DNA of 23,594 nucleotides. It comes from Brevundimonas sp. UBA2388 (lineage in GTDB: Bacteria > Pseudomonadota > Alphaproteobacteria > Caulobacterales > Caulobacteraceae). The stretch spans positions 1 to 23,594 of the forward strand of contig DDSO01000002.1 of the NCBI GenBank assembly GCA_002343425.1. Reading direction: 5' to 3'. Under the pieces are notes generated by a model that did not search any database, was not told the origin of the DNA, and was given only the letters and a program-made list of their open reading frames with translations. The position numbers and the translations under genes were made by a program. How positions within the stretch are numbered: the first letter of the stretch is position 1; the number at the start of each line of letters is the position of its first letter. Below are positions 14,384-22,280 of the stretch, piece after piece.

Positions 14384-15727
14384 ATGCAAGTCGTCGAAAA
14401 GTCCAACGAAGGCCTCAGCCGCGTGATCGCGGTGACCATTCCTGTCGCCGAGCTGAACCAGAAGCTGGACGCCAAGCTGAAGGAAGTCGCGCCGCAGATG
14501 AAGCTCAAGGGCTTCCGTCCCGGCAAGGTCCCGATGTCGCACGTCAAGAAGACCTTCGGCCGCGACCTGATGGGTGAGATCGTCAACGACGCCCTGAACA
14601 CCTCGAGCCAGAAGGCCCTGGACGACGCCAAGGTGCGTCCGGCCGCGCCCGCCGAGATGAAGCTGACCTCGGACATGGAAAAGGTCATCGCCGGTACGGA
14701 AGACCTCGCCTACGAAATGGCGCTGGAAGTCATGCCCGACTTCAGCCCGACCGACATCAAGAAGCTGAAGCTGGAACGCCCGACCTATGAAGCGTCGGAC
14801 GCCGATCTGGACGAGGCCCTCACCGAGCTGGCCGGTCAGGCCAAGTCCTATGAGGACAAGAAGGGCAAGACCGTGAAGGCCGCCGAAGGCGACGAGGTCA
14901 CCATCGACTTCCTCGGCAAGCTGGACGGCGAACCCTTCGAGGGCGGCGCCGCAGAGGACGCCCAGCTGGTGATCGGTTCGAACCGCTTCATCCCGGGCTT
15001 CGAGGAGCAGCTCAAGGGCGCCAAGGTCGGCGACGAGACGGTCCTGAACGTGACCTTCCCGGCGGACTACCAGGCCGCCCATCTGGCCGGCAAGGCTGTG
15101 ACCTTCGACGTCAAGGTCAAGGCCATCAAGGCCGAAGCCCCCGCCGTCATCGACGAGGCCTTCGCCCAGCGCATCGGCATCGAGTCGCTGGACAAGCTGA
15201 AGGAACTGCTGCGCACCAATCTGAACCAGCAGTACACGGGCGCCGCCCGCTTCAAGCTGAAGCGCGCCTTGCTCGACGCCCTGGACAAGGCCCACGACTT
15301 CCCGCTGCCGCCCAAGATGGTCGAGGCCGAGTTCGACGGCATCTGGCAGCAGGTGCAGGCCGACAAGGACGCCGGCCGCCTGCCGCCGGAAGACGCCAAA
15401 AAGTCCGAGAAGAAGCTCAAGGAAGAGTACCAGAAGATCGCCGAGCGCCGCGTGCGCCTGGGTCTGGTGCTGGCCGAGATCGGCCGGGCCAACAACGTCC
15501 AGGTCACCGACCAGGAGCTCAACAACGCCATCATGAACGAGGCCCGCAACTATCCGGGCCAGGAGCGTCAGGTGCTGGACTTCTACCGCCAGAACCCCAA
15601 CGCCGCCGCCCAGATGCGCGCCCCGATCTACGAGGAAAAGGTCTGCGACCTGATCTTCGACACCGCCAAGGTGACCGACACGCCGATCACCAAGGAAGAG
15701 CTGCTCAAGGAAGACGACGACCTCTAG
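14384..15727 (+). CDS. tig: Trigger factor (ribosome-associated chaperone, peptidyl-prolyl isomerase)
   Basis: 447 residues, full length. N-terminal ribosome-binding domain with the L23-docking signature GFRPGKVP (43-50), FKBP-type PPIase domain around 150-245 (GDEVTIDFLGKLDGEPFEGG, then FIPGFEEQLKGAKVGDE, AGKAVTFDVKVKAIK), and the helical C-terminal arms. It shields nascent chains at the ribosome exit and passes them on to DnaK or GroEL. The frame is open for 69 more codons upstream, but MQVVEKSNEGLSRVIAVTIP is the family start and the extension overlaps the divergent gene. In most proteobacteria tig is followed directly by clpP; here three paralogous genes intervene. Confidence 0.97.
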   Translation: MQVVEKSNEGLSRVIAVTIPVAELNQKLDAKLKEVAPQMKLKGFRPGKVPMSHVKKTFGRDLMGEIVNDALNTSSQKALDDAKVRPAAPAEMKLTSDMEKVIAGTEDLAYEMALEVMPDFSPTDIKKLKLERPTYEASDADLDEALTELAGQAKSYEDKKGKTVKAAEGDEVTIDFLGKLDGEPFEGGAAEDAQLVIGSNRFIPGFEEQLKGAKVGDETVLNVTFPADYQAAHLAGKAVTFDVKVKAIKAEAPAVIDEAFAQRIGIESLDKLKELLRTNLNQQYTGAARFKLKRALLDALDKAHDFPLPPKMVEAEFDGIWQQVQADKDAGRLPPEDAKKSEKKLKEEYQKIAERRVRLGLVLAEIGRANNVQVTDQELNNAIMNEARNYPGQERQVLDFYRQNPNAAAQMRAPIYEEKVCDLIFDTAKVTDTPITKEELLKEDDDL

Positions 15728-15753
15728 GAGGCGCCGTCCGGCCTGACGACATC

Positions 15754-15784
15754 ACCCGTCCCGGTCTTTCCGGGGCGGGTTTTT
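15754..15784 (+). terminator. Intrinsic terminator after tig
   Basis: Stem ACCCGTCCCGG (15754-15764) / CCGGGGCGGGT (15770-15780) with one G-T wobble and a 5-nt loop, followed by TTTTT (15780-15784). It separates tig from the paralogue cluster. Confidence 0.88.
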
Positions 15785-15869
15785 CGTGTCCGGGGCCGGT
15801 CCGACCGGCGTATTTCCGGCGGGACGGAACGCTGGTACTCTCCGTGTCCAGTCAGCTTGGGACACGGTG

Positions 15870-16841
15870 ATGTTGTACGCCCTGATAGCCGCCGCCTTGC
15901 TGGCGTCGCCCCAGTCCCCGCCAGCCGCGCAGACGCCGCCGGTTTCGCAGGATCCTGTCCGGCTCGAGGATGTCGTGGTGGACGCCCGGCGGCTGGAGGA
16001 CACCACCGAGGCCTATGTGGACGAGGTCGCCGCGCCCGCCCGCCGTCGTGGTTTGGCCCGCTGGAAGGACGGCATGTGCGTCGGCGTGGTCAATCTGGAG
16101 CGGGAGACGGCCCAATACCTTGCGGATCGTGTGTCCGACGTCGCCCGCAGCCTGGGCCTTCGCGCCCATGAGCCTGACTGCCATCCCAGCGTCCTGATCG
16201 TCGCCACCAGCGACGGCCCGGGTTTCACAGAGCAGTTCGTGGCCATGCGCCCGCGGCTGTTCCGGGTCGGCGGCGCGGGCATGGATCGCGGCGGCGCGGA
16301 GCTGCGCGACTTCATCAGCGAGGAGCGGCCGGTCCGCTGGTGGCATGTCAGCCTGCCGGTGGACAGCGAGACCGGCGACGCCGTGGTGCGCACGCCCGGC
16401 TACATCAGCGGCTCCGGAGCCGAGACGAACGAGAGTTCCGCCCAGCAGTATGCGCCCCAGACCCGGGTCCAGATTCCGTCCCGCCTCAACGACCAGACCG
16501 AGGACATCCTCAAACGGGTCTTCATCATCGTCGACGTCGATCAACTGAACGGCGCGAGCCTTCAGCAGCTCGGGGACTATGTGGCGATGATCGCCATGGC
16601 CCAGGTCGATCCTGACGCGGACACCGGCCGTTTCGACACCATCCTGAACCTGTTCGACGACCCGGCGACGGCGCCGACGGGCCTGACGGGCTGGGACCGG
16701 GCCTATCTGGACGGCCTGTACGATCCGAACTCGGAAACCCACCGCATCAACCAGCGCGTTCAGGTCCAGGCGGTCGCGGCCGCCATCGCCAGCGCCTATC
16801 GGGGCAGCGCGGCCGAGCCGGAAGACCTCGAACAGCCCTGA
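15870..16841 (+). CDS. Uncharacterised secreted protein, tandem paralogue A
   Basis: 323 residues. The start MLYALIAAALLASPQSPPAAQ is a short hydrophobic signal-like segment without basic residues; an upstream continuation of the frame is not coding-like. Residues 31-40 (RLEDVVVDAR) resemble the TonB-box/energising motif found just after the signal peptide of many TonB-dependent receptors, but no plug or barrel follows. The body has RGLARWKD, only two cysteines (Cys70, Cys104; likely a disulphide in the periplasm), QYLADRVSDVARSLGL, RPVRWWHVSLPVDSETG, VFIIVDVDQLNGASLQQLGDYVAMIAMAQVDPDADT and TILNLFDDP ... LTGWDRAYLDGLY. I do not recognise a named family; I believe similar proteins occur in other Caulobacterales. 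Lies between tig and clpP, behind a terminator, with its own 5' flank. Confidence 0.85.
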   Translation: MLYALIAAALLASPQSPPAAQTPPVSQDPVRLEDVVVDARRLEDTTEAYVDEVAAPARRRGLARWKDGMCVGVVNLERETAQYLADRVSDVARSLGLRAHEPDCHPSVLIVATSDGPGFTEQFVAMRPRLFRVGGAGMDRGGAELRDFISEERPVRWWHVSLPVDSETGDAVVRTPGYISGSGAETNESSAQQYAPQTRVQIPSRLNDQTEDILKRVFIIVDVDQLNGASLQQLGDYVAMIAMAQVDPDADTGRFDTILNLFDDPATAPTGLTGWDRAYLDGLYDPNSETHRINQRVQVQAVAAAIASAYRGSAAEPEDLEQP

Positions 16842-16933
16842 CGCATACAGGCCCGGCTCCGGGTCTCCACGCCATATTCCCAGCGGACAGGATTGCTGAT
16901 ATGTGACGTGTATCTTCTCTTGGAGACACGCAG

Positions 16934-17905
16934 ATGTTGCAAGTGCTTCTGGCCGCCGCCCTGCTCGCATCGCCCCAGTCTGCGCCGGCCGCGCAGACGC
17001 CATCTGCCTCGCAAGACCCCGTCCGGCTGGAAGACGTGGTGGTCGACGCCCAACGGCTGGAAGACACCACCGAAGACTATGTCGACGAAGTCGCGGCGCC
17101 CGCGCGCCGCCGCGGTCTGGCCCGCTGGAAGGACGCTGTATGCATCGGTGTGGCCAATCTGGAACCGGAGGCGGCCCAGTATATCGTCGATCGGACGTCT
17201 GACGTCGCCCGCAGCCTCGGTCTTCGCGCCAGCGAACCCGGCTGCAACCCCAGCGTCCTTGTCATCGCCACGAGCGACGCTGCCAGCTTTACCGAGGCCT
17301 TCGTCGCCCGCCGCCCGCGACTGTTCCGCCTTGGCGGTGCGGGCATGGATCGCGGCGGGGCCGAACTGCGCGACTTCGTGAGCGAGGAGCGGCCGGTCCG
17401 CTGGTGGCATGTCAGCCTGCCGGTGCACCGCGACACCGGTGAGCGGGTTGTGCGGTTTCCCGGCGACGTTTCGGGCAGCGGGGCGGTCACCGGCGGACCT
17501 TCCGCCCAGCAGTATGCGCCGCAGAGCCGCGTAAGCGCCCCCTCGCGTCTCAATGACGATACCGAGGATGTGATGGCGCGGGTCTTCATCATCGTCGATG
17601 TCGATCACCTGAACGGAGCCAGTCTGCAGCAACTGGGAGACTATGTGGCCATGGTGGCCATGGCCCAGGTTGATCCGGACGCCGACACCGGCCGGTTCGA
17701 CACCATCCTGAACCTCTTCGACGATCCGGCCGTCGCGCCGACTGCCCTGACCGGCTGGGACCGGGCCTATCTTGAGGGACTGTACGATCGCCGCTCGCAG
17801 ACCTATCGCGTCAATCAGCGCGCCCAGGTCCAGGCCGTCGCCTCCGCCATCGCCAGTGCCTACCGTGGCGGCGCGGCAGAGCCGCAGGATGACGAACAGC
17901 CCTGA
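16934..17905 (+). CDS. Uncharacterised secreted protein, tandem paralogue B
   Basis: 323 residues, ungapped match to paralogue A along the whole length. Signal-like MLQVLLAAALLASPQSAPAAQ, TonB-box-like RLEDVVVDAQ (31-40), Cys70 and Cys104 conserved, RPVRWWHVSLP and the VFIIVDVDHLNGASLQQLGDY core retained. Differences from A concentrate in the loop after WWHVSLPV (HRDTGERVVRFPGDVSGSGAVTGG against DSETGDAVVRTPGYISGSGAETNE) and at the C-terminus, suggesting these are the variable surface regions. GGAGA (16922-16926) lies 7 nt before the ATG. It follows A after 92 bp with a similar 5' flank, so it may have its own promoter. Confidence 0.85.
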   Translation: MLQVLLAAALLASPQSAPAAQTPSASQDPVRLEDVVVDAQRLEDTTEDYVDEVAAPARRRGLARWKDAVCIGVANLEPEAAQYIVDRTSDVARSLGLRASEPGCNPSVLVIATSDAASFTEAFVARRPRLFRLGGAGMDRGGAELRDFVSEERPVRWWHVSLPVHRDTGERVVRFPGDVSGSGAVTGGPSAQQYAPQSRVSAPSRLNDDTEDVMARVFIIVDVDHLNGASLQQLGDYVAMVAMAQVDPDADTGRFDTILNLFDDPAVAPTALTGWDRAYLEGLYDRRSQTYRVNQRAQVQAVASAIASAYRGGAAEPQDDEQP

Positions 17906-18006
17906 CCCCCGCCGGTCGATGCTCGCGCCCAGATAGCATAGATCGAGATTGACCCGTCAGTGTGGCGAGGTCAGGATGCGGGATGTAGATGTCAGAGGGG
18001 TTTGCC

Positions 18007-18960
18007 ATGTCGTCCCTGCCCGCCGCCCTGTCCCTGGCCCTGTCCCTTGCGATGGCCGCGGGCGCAGCCCCGGCGCAGGAACGATCCTCGCAGACCCCAC
18101 GTCCCGCGTCGTCGGCCCAGCTGGATGACGTCGTCGTCGAGGGTCGTCAGCTCGAGACGATGGTCCGGAATTTCGTGACCGAGGTGTCCCAGCCGGCCAA
18201 CAACCGCGGCCTCGCGCGCTGGAACCGGCCGATCTGCGTCGCCGCGGTCAATCTGCGCAACGACGTCGGCCAGTACATCGTCGATCGCATATCGGACGTC
18301 GCCCGTGAACTGGAAGTCGAGGCGGGGGAACCCGGCTGCCGGCCGAATGTCCTGATCGTCGCCGCCGATGACGGCGCGGCCCTGGCCTCCGCCATCGTCG
18401 AGGACCGCCCCCGAAATTTCGACCTGCGCCACAACGGCACCGATGCGGGGACGCGGGCTTTCCGGAATTTCCGCACGGGGGATCAACCGGTGCGCTGGTG
18501 GCAGATCAGCATGCCGATCGATTCCGAGACCGGCGGGCGCGCGGTGAGACTGCCGGGCGACATCGATCCTGCGACCGGCCAGCCGACCGCTCCCCGGATC
18601 CGCGTCTTCGCGGCCTCGCGCCTGCGGACCCAGATCCGCGACGACATGGTGCGATCGGTCATCATCGTCGATGTTGAGCGGCTGGCGGGCGCCAATGTGG
18701 TCCAGCTGGCCGACTATCTGGCATTGGTGGCGCTGGCCCAGGTCGATGCCGAAGCGGATACCTCGGCCTTTCCGACCATCCTGAACCTGTTCGAGGATCC
18801 GGCCTCGGCGCCGGCGGGTCTCACCGACTGGGACCGGTCCTATCTGACCGCCCTCTACGAACACGACCAGTTCCGCATCAACCGCAACAGCCAGGTCCGC
18901 GACGTGGCCGAGGCCATCGTTGAGGATCGGCGAGCGGCGGCGGAGACCGCGCCCGAGTGA
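18007..18960 (+). CDS. Uncharacterised secreted protein, tandem paralogue C (diverged)
   Basis: 317 residues from the ATG at 18007, chosen because AGAGGGG (17994-18000) is 6 nt upstream; an in-frame ATG at 17989 would add six residues. A clearer signal peptide than A and B (MSSLPAALSLALSLAMAAGA ... APAQE, cleavage near 24). TonB-box-like LDDVVVEGRQLE (39-50), two cysteines only (Cys77, Cys111) with the same 34-residue spacing as in A and B. Shares RGLARW, QYIVDRISDVARELEV, EPGCRPNVLIVAADD, QPVRWWQISMPIDSETG, SVIIVDVERLAGANVVQLADYLALVALAQVD and TILNLFEDP ... LTDWDRSYLTALY. It lacks the SGSGA ... QQYAPQ insert that A and B have after the WWHVS block. It is probably the older copy, from which A/B diverged and were later re-duplicated (inference). 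Confidence 0.85.
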   Translation: MSSLPAALSLALSLAMAAGAAPAQERSSQTPRPASSAQLDDVVVEGRQLETMVRNFVTEVSQPANNRGLARWNRPICVAAVNLRNDVGQYIVDRISDVARELEVEAGEPGCRPNVLIVAADDGAALASAIVEDRPRNFDLRHNGTDAGTRAFRNFRTGDQPVRWWQISMPIDSETGGRAVRLPGDIDPATGQPTAPRIRVFAASRLRTQIRDDMVRSVIIVDVERLAGANVVQLADYLALVALAQVDAEADTSAFPTILNLFEDPASAPAGLTDWDRSYLTALYEHDQFRINRNSQVRDVAEAIVEDRRAAAETAPE

Positions 18961-18985
18961 TCGCGCTTTCCTGACCCCTTCGCGC

Positions 18986-19014
18986 CTTGCGTCAACGGTT
19001 CGGCAACGCGATAT
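18986..19014 (+). promoter_or_regulatory. Candidate heat-shock (sigma-32-like) promoter of clpP
   Basis: CTTGCG (18986-18991), 15-nt spacer, CGCGATAT (19007-19014), against CTTGAA-N13/17-CCCCATNT (5 of 6 and 6 of 8). A sigma-70 reading of the same bases (TTGCGT-N17-GATATC) is also possible. A GAGTC site lies at 19041-19045 in the leader. Confidence 0.35.
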
Positions 19015-19073
19015 CCTGTCCAACAGGTTGAGCGGCCGCTGAGTCGCACCCGAATGCATCCGAGAAGGCCCAC

Positions 19074-19715
19074 ATGCGCGATCCCATCGAACTGATGAAC
19101 ATGAACCTCGTCCCCATGGTGGTCGAGCAGTCCAGCCGGGGCGAGCGGGCCTTCGACATCTTCTCGCGCCTGCTGCGCGAGCGGATCATCTTCCTGACCG
19201 GTCCCTTCGAGGACGGCATGGCCTCGTTGATCTGCGCCCAGCTGCTGTTCCTGGAATCGGAAAATCCGAAGAAGGAAATCTCCATGTATATCAACAGCCC
19301 CGGCGGACAGGTGTCCTCGGCGCTCGCGATCTACGACACCATGCAATACATCCGCTCGCCGGTTTCGACGGTGTGCATGGGCATGGCCGCCTCGGCCGGT
19401 TCGCTGATCCTGGCCGCCGGAGCCGAGGGCCAGCGCGTGGCCCTGCCGAACGCCCGCATCATGGTGCACCAGCCCTCGGGCGGTTTCCGCGGCCAGGCCT
19501 CGGACATCGAACTGCACGCCGCCGACATCCGCTACACCAAGCGCCGCCTCAACGAGATCTATGTCCACCACACCGGCCGGACCTATGAAGAGGTGGAACG
19601 CACGCTGGACCGCGACCACTTTATGAGCGCCGAGGAAGCCAAGGCTTGGGGCGTGGTCGACCACGTCTACGACCGCCGCGAACAGGCCGAGGGCGACGGT
19701 GTGAAGACGGTCTGA
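19074..19715 (+). CDS. clpP: ATP-dependent Clp protease proteolytic subunit ClpP
   Basis: 213 residues. Serine protease that forms the 14-subunit chamber serving ClpX and ClpA. The catalytic triad is intact: Ser107 in MGMAASAGS, His132 in MVHQPSGG, Asp181 in [12 protein letters not shown]. The INSPGG segment (74-79) forms the oxyanion strand. A short N-terminal propeptide (about 10-12 residues before [19 protein letters not shown]) is normal for the family. GAGAAGG (19062-19068) is 5 nt before the ATG. Followed by a strong terminator, so it is transcribed apart from clpX, as in Caulobacter, where ClpXP is essential and drives cell-cycle proteolysis of CtrA. Confidence 0.97.
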   Translation: MRDPIELMNMNLVPMVVEQSSRGERAFDIFSRLLRERIIFLTGPFEDGMASLICAQLLFLESENPKKEISMYINSPGGQVSSALAIYDTMQYIRSPVSTVCMGMAASAGSLILAAGAEGQRVALPNARIMVHQPSGGFRGQASDIELHAADIRYTKRRLNEIYVHHTGRTYEEVERTLDRDHFMSAEEAKAWGVVDHVYDRREQAEGDGVKTV

Positions 19716-19744
19716 CACCCCTGCGGACCGCAACATTGCAGAAT

Positions 19745-19776
19745 GGGCGCGCCGGAGACGGCGCGCCTTTTTCTTT
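19745..19776 (+). terminator. Intrinsic terminator after clpP
   Basis: Stem GGCGCGCC (19746-19753) / GGCGCGCC (19760-19767) with a 6-nt loop, then TTTTT (19768-19772) and CTTT. Each arm is itself a palindrome. It lies 17 nt before the start of the next gene. Confidence 0.88.
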
Positions 19777-19792
19777 GTGCTATCAGGACGCC

Positions 19793-20110
19793 ATGCAGAC
19801 GCGAGACAATACCGGGACCGTCGGGATCGACGGCGACATCTACCATTGGGAGTTGCGGCGACAGCCCCGGCCCCTGAGCGGCGGCAAATGGGAGGGGATC
19901 GCCGTGACGCTGCGGCTGGACGGCTTCAAGCGCGAGGCCATTGTCCAGTTCCCGCCGCCCCTGCGTCCCAACGGACGACCGGACACGGAGAAGCAGTTCG
20001 TCAATCCCGATCACATTCGCAACGCCGTGACGGCGGTGATCGAAGCCGGCTGGAACCCCACCTCGCGCGGCAAGCCCATGGTCTTCGACGTGGACGCCGA
20101 GGGACGCTGA
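19793..20110 (+). CDS. Uncharacterised small cytoplasmic protein (105 aa)
   Basis: Sequence begins MQTRDNTGTVGIDGDIYHWE and contains ELRRQPRPLSGGKWEGIAVTLRLDG, FKREAIVQFPPP and a C-terminal helix PDHIRNAVTAVIEAGWNPTSRGKPMVFDVD. The pattern is a small alpha/beta protein; no signal peptide, no membrane segment, no cysteine. I do not recognise a named family. AGGA (19786-19789) is close to the ATG. It sits between the clpP terminator and the convergent cicA-like gene, whose stop is 8 nt away. A promoter is not obvious because the ATG is only 20 nt after the terminator T-run, so expression may depend on read-through from clpP. Confidence 0.8.
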   Translation: MQTRDNTGTVGIDGDIYHWELRRQPRPLSGGKWEGIAVTLRLDGFKREAIVQFPPPLRPNGRPDTEKQFVNPDHIRNAVTAVIEAGWNPTSRGKPMVFDVDAEGR

Positions 20111-20118
20111 CCCCAGGC

Positions 20119-20760
20119 TCAGCCCTTGAACCGCCGGAACCCGGCCTCGTCCGCCATGGCGAGCATCTCGGTGTCGCCCGTGGTGTCGCCATAGGCCGCC
20201 GCCAGCTGCATATCCTCGCCAAAGGCGGCCCGAAGCCGGCGCACCTTCTCCTCGCCGCGGCAGTTGGGGCCGGCGAAGGACCCCGCCACGCGGTCGTCGG
20301 CGTCGAAAACCAATTGGGTGCCCAGCAAGGCTTCGGCCTCAAGTCGACGCGCGAACGGAGCCACGGTGGTTTCGGGGCTGGCGGTGACGATGACGCGGTA
20401 TGCGCCCCGCTCGCCCCAGTCCTTCCAGCAGGCGAGGGCGTCATAGCGGATGAACCCGGGCCAGACCTGCCCGGCGAAGGCTTCGGCGTCGGCCTCAAGC
20501 TGGACGCGGGGCACGCCCTTCAGAAACTCCCTTACCGAGGCGGCCTTGAGCCGTCCGCGGACCCGATGACCGGCATAGGCCGCAAGATCCGGCGTCATCC
20601 TCGCCAGCCCCCCGATCCAGCCGCCCGCGCCCGCCCGCCAGCGCAGGAACTGCGTAAAACTGTCACGAACCGTCAGCGTGCCGTCGAAATCAAAGGCCAC
20701 AATGGCCTGATCCCTGCGGGGCGGCTGGTGAATCAGGGCAGGGCTTCCCATGTCAGACAT
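20119..20760 (-). CDS. cicA: HAD-superfamily (HAD-IB) phosphatase, CicA-like
   Basis: 213 residues. All HAD motifs are visible: motif I AFDFDGTLT (nucleophile Asp24, general acid Asp26), motif II VTASPE, motif III lysine in GEEKVRRLRAAFG, motif IV YGDTTGDTEML. The C1-type helical cap and phosphoserine-phosphatase-like layout place it in HAD-IB. In Caulobacter crescentus the gene between clpP and clpX is cicA, a phosphotransferase-superfamily member whose dosage affects growth and morphology; position and fold agree, so I assign cicA by context. The substrate is unknown. GAGGGAG precedes the ATG at 20760 by about 10 nt; an in-frame ATG three codons later is possible. Divergent from clpX. Confidence 0.85.
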   Translation of the reverse strand: MSDMGSPALIHQPPRRDQAIVAFDFDGTLTVRDSFTQFLRWRAGAGGWIGGLARMTPDLAAYAGHRVRGRLKAASVREFLKGVPRVQLEADAEAFAGQVWPGFIRYDALACWKDWGERGAYRVIVTASPETTVAPFARRLEAEALLGTQLVFDADDRVAGSFAGPNCRGEEKVRRLRAAFGEDMQLAAAYGDTTGDTEMLAMADEAGFRRFKG

Positions 20761-20892
20761 TCGCCGCGATCTCCCTCGACATTTGAGCGTCCGCTTCGGA
20801 CTCCGGCCACGCTTGGCCGGGGTTGTGGAGGGGCCCGGTATGGGTGATTGTCAATTTTTGAAGACCTTTGCGCCCATTGTCCGGGAATCAAA

Positions 20893-20919
20893 CGCGAAGG
20901 ATGCGCGTTAGCCCCATAT
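20893..20919 (+). promoter_or_regulatory. Candidate sigma-32-like promoter of clpX
   Basis: CCCCATAT (20912-20919) is a full match to the heat-shock -10 consensus; the -35 position 13 nt upstream reads CGCGAA (4 of 6 to CTTGAA). 30 nt before the ATG at 20950. A GAATC site lies at 20885-20889. An AT-rich stretch with TTTTTGAAG (about 20854-20862) upstream could be an alternative -35 for another sigma factor. Confidence 0.3.
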
Positions 20920-20949
20920 CGGGGTGAACCGCGGGAGTGAGAAGGCCTG

Positions 20950-22224
20950 ATGACCAAAGCCGCCGGCACCGACGCCAAGAGCACGCTCTACTGCTCGTTC
21001 TGCGGGAAGAGCCAGCACGAGGTGCGCAAGCTCATCGCCGGGCCAACCGTGTTCATCTGCGATGAATGCGTCGAGCTCTGCATGGATATCATCCGCGAAG
21101 AGCACAAAATCTCTTTCTCCAAGGCCAAGGACGGCGTGCCGTCGCCCAAGGAGATCCGCGAGGTTCTGGACGACTACGTCATCGGCCAGTCGCACGCCAA
21201 GAAGGTGCTCTCGGTCGCGGTCCACAACCACTACAAGCGGCTGAACCACGCGACGAAGAACAACGACGTCGAGCTGGCCAAGTCCAACATCATGCTGATC
21301 GGGCCGACCGGTTCGGGCAAGACGCTGCTGGCCCAGACCCTGGCCCGCATCATCGACGTGCCCTTCACCATGGCCGACGCCACGACCCTGACCGAGGCCG
21401 GTTATGTGGGCGAGGACGTCGAAAACATCATTCTGAAGCTGCTCCAGGCCTCCGACTACAATGTCGAACGGGCCCAGCGCGGCATTGTCTACATCGACGA
21501 GATCGACAAGATTTCGCGCAAGTCGGACAACCCCTCGATCACCCGCGACGTCTCGGGCGAGGGCGTGCAGCAGGCCCTGCTGAAGATCATGGAAGGCACG
21601 GTCGCCTCCGTGCCCCCGCAGGGCGGTCGCAAACATCCCCAGCAGGAGTTCCTGCAGGTCGACACCGCCAACATCCTGTTCATCGTCGGCGGCGCCTTCG
21701 CCGGCCTCGAGAAGGTCATCACGGCGCGCGGCGACGGAGCCTCGATCGGCTTCGGCGCCAAGGTCAAGGAAATCGACGAGCGCCGCACGGGTGACATCCT
21801 CAAGGGCGTCGAGCCGGACGATCTGATGCGTTTCGGCCTGATCCCCGAGTTCATCGGCCGTCTGCCCGTTCTGGCGACGCTGGAGGACCTGGACGAACCG
21901 GCCCTGGTCACCATCCTGACCGAGCCCAAGAACGCCCTGGTCAAACAGTACAAGCGCCTGTTCGAGATGGAGAATGTCGATCTGACGTTCACCGACGACG
22001 CCCTCATCGCCGTCGCCAAGAAGGCCATCACCCGCAAGACCGGCGCCCGCGGCCTGCGTTCCATCCTGGAAGGCATCCTGCTGGAGACGATGTTCGAACT
22101 GCCCACCTTCGAGGGCGTCGAGGAAGTGGTCGTCAACGCCGAGGTCATCGAGGGCAAGGCCCAGCCGCTGCTGATCTACTCCGAGACCAAGTCCAAGAAG
22201 GCCGCGCCCGACAGCGCAGCCTGA
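20950..22224 (+). CDS. clpX: ATP-dependent Clp protease ATP-binding subunit ClpX
   Basis: 424 residues, full length. N-terminal zinc-binding domain with Cys15, Cys18, Cys37, Cys40 (CSFCGK ... CDEC), which docks adaptors and substrates. AAA+ core: Walker A GPTGSGKT (118-125), substrate-gripping pore loop GYVG (151-154), Walker B IVYIDEID (179-186), RKH loop (227-229), then [11 protein letters not shown] and sensor-2 GARGLRSI. The IGF-type loop that binds ClpP (IGFGAKVKE) is present. It unfolds tagged or adaptor-delivered proteins into ClpP. GAGAAGG (20939-20945) is 4 nt before ATG. Ends at a long terminator, so lon is a separate unit. Confidence 0.97.
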   Translation: MTKAAGTDAKSTLYCSFCGKSQHEVRKLIAGPTVFICDECVELCMDIIREEHKISFSKAKDGVPSPKEIREVLDDYVIGQSHAKKVLSVAVHNHYKRLNHATKNNDVELAKSNIMLIGPTGSGKTLLAQTLARIIDVPFTMADATTLTEAGYVGEDVENIILKLLQASDYNVERAQRGIVYIDEIDKISRKSDNPSITRDVSGEGVQQALLKIMEGTVASVPPQGGRKHPQQEFLQVDTANILFIVGGAFAGLEKVITARGDGASIGFGAKVKEIDERRTGDILKGVEPDDLMRFGLIPEFIGRLPVLATLEDLDEPALVTILTEPKNALVKQYKRLFEMENVDLTFTDDALIAVAKKAITRKTGARGLRSILEGILLETMFELPTFEGVEEVVVNAEVIEGKAQPLLIYSETKSKKAAPDSAA

Positions 22225-22248
22225 TCCTGACTGAACAAAAAGACGGGG

Positions 22249-22280
22249 AGGGCGGGTCCGGCGACGGGTCCGCCCTTTTT
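22249..22280 (+). terminator. Intrinsic terminator after clpX
   Basis: 12-bp stem AGGGCGGGTCCG (22249-22260) / CGGGTCCGCCCT (22265-22276) with one G-T pair and a GCGA tetraloop, then TTTTT (22276-22280). Confidence 0.92.

Larger units (their letters stand above)
15811..17905 (+). repeat. Tandem gene duplication including the 5' flank (paralogues A and B)
   Basis: The unit 15811-16841 is repeated at 16875-17905. The coding parts have identical length (323 codons) and align without gaps. A 45-bp block (16317-16361 and 17381-17425) is identical base for base. The 59 bp before each ATG are also alignable (TATTTCC/TATTCCC, then GCGGGAC/GCGGAC, GCTGGTA/GCTGATA, and GGGACAC/GGAGACAC near the start), so the duplication carried the upstream control region. 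A third, more diverged member follows at 18007. Confidence 0.8.

Noticed and set aside
15852..17003. Long minus-strand frames opposite the secreted paralogues
   Set aside because: They mirror the duplicated plus-strand genes and look alike only because of that duplication; no motif or start signal supports them.
19745..19776. Pair of GGCGCGCC palindromes as a regulatory binding-site pair
   Set aside because: Together with the T-run they form a standard intrinsic terminator immediately after clpP, which explains them fully.
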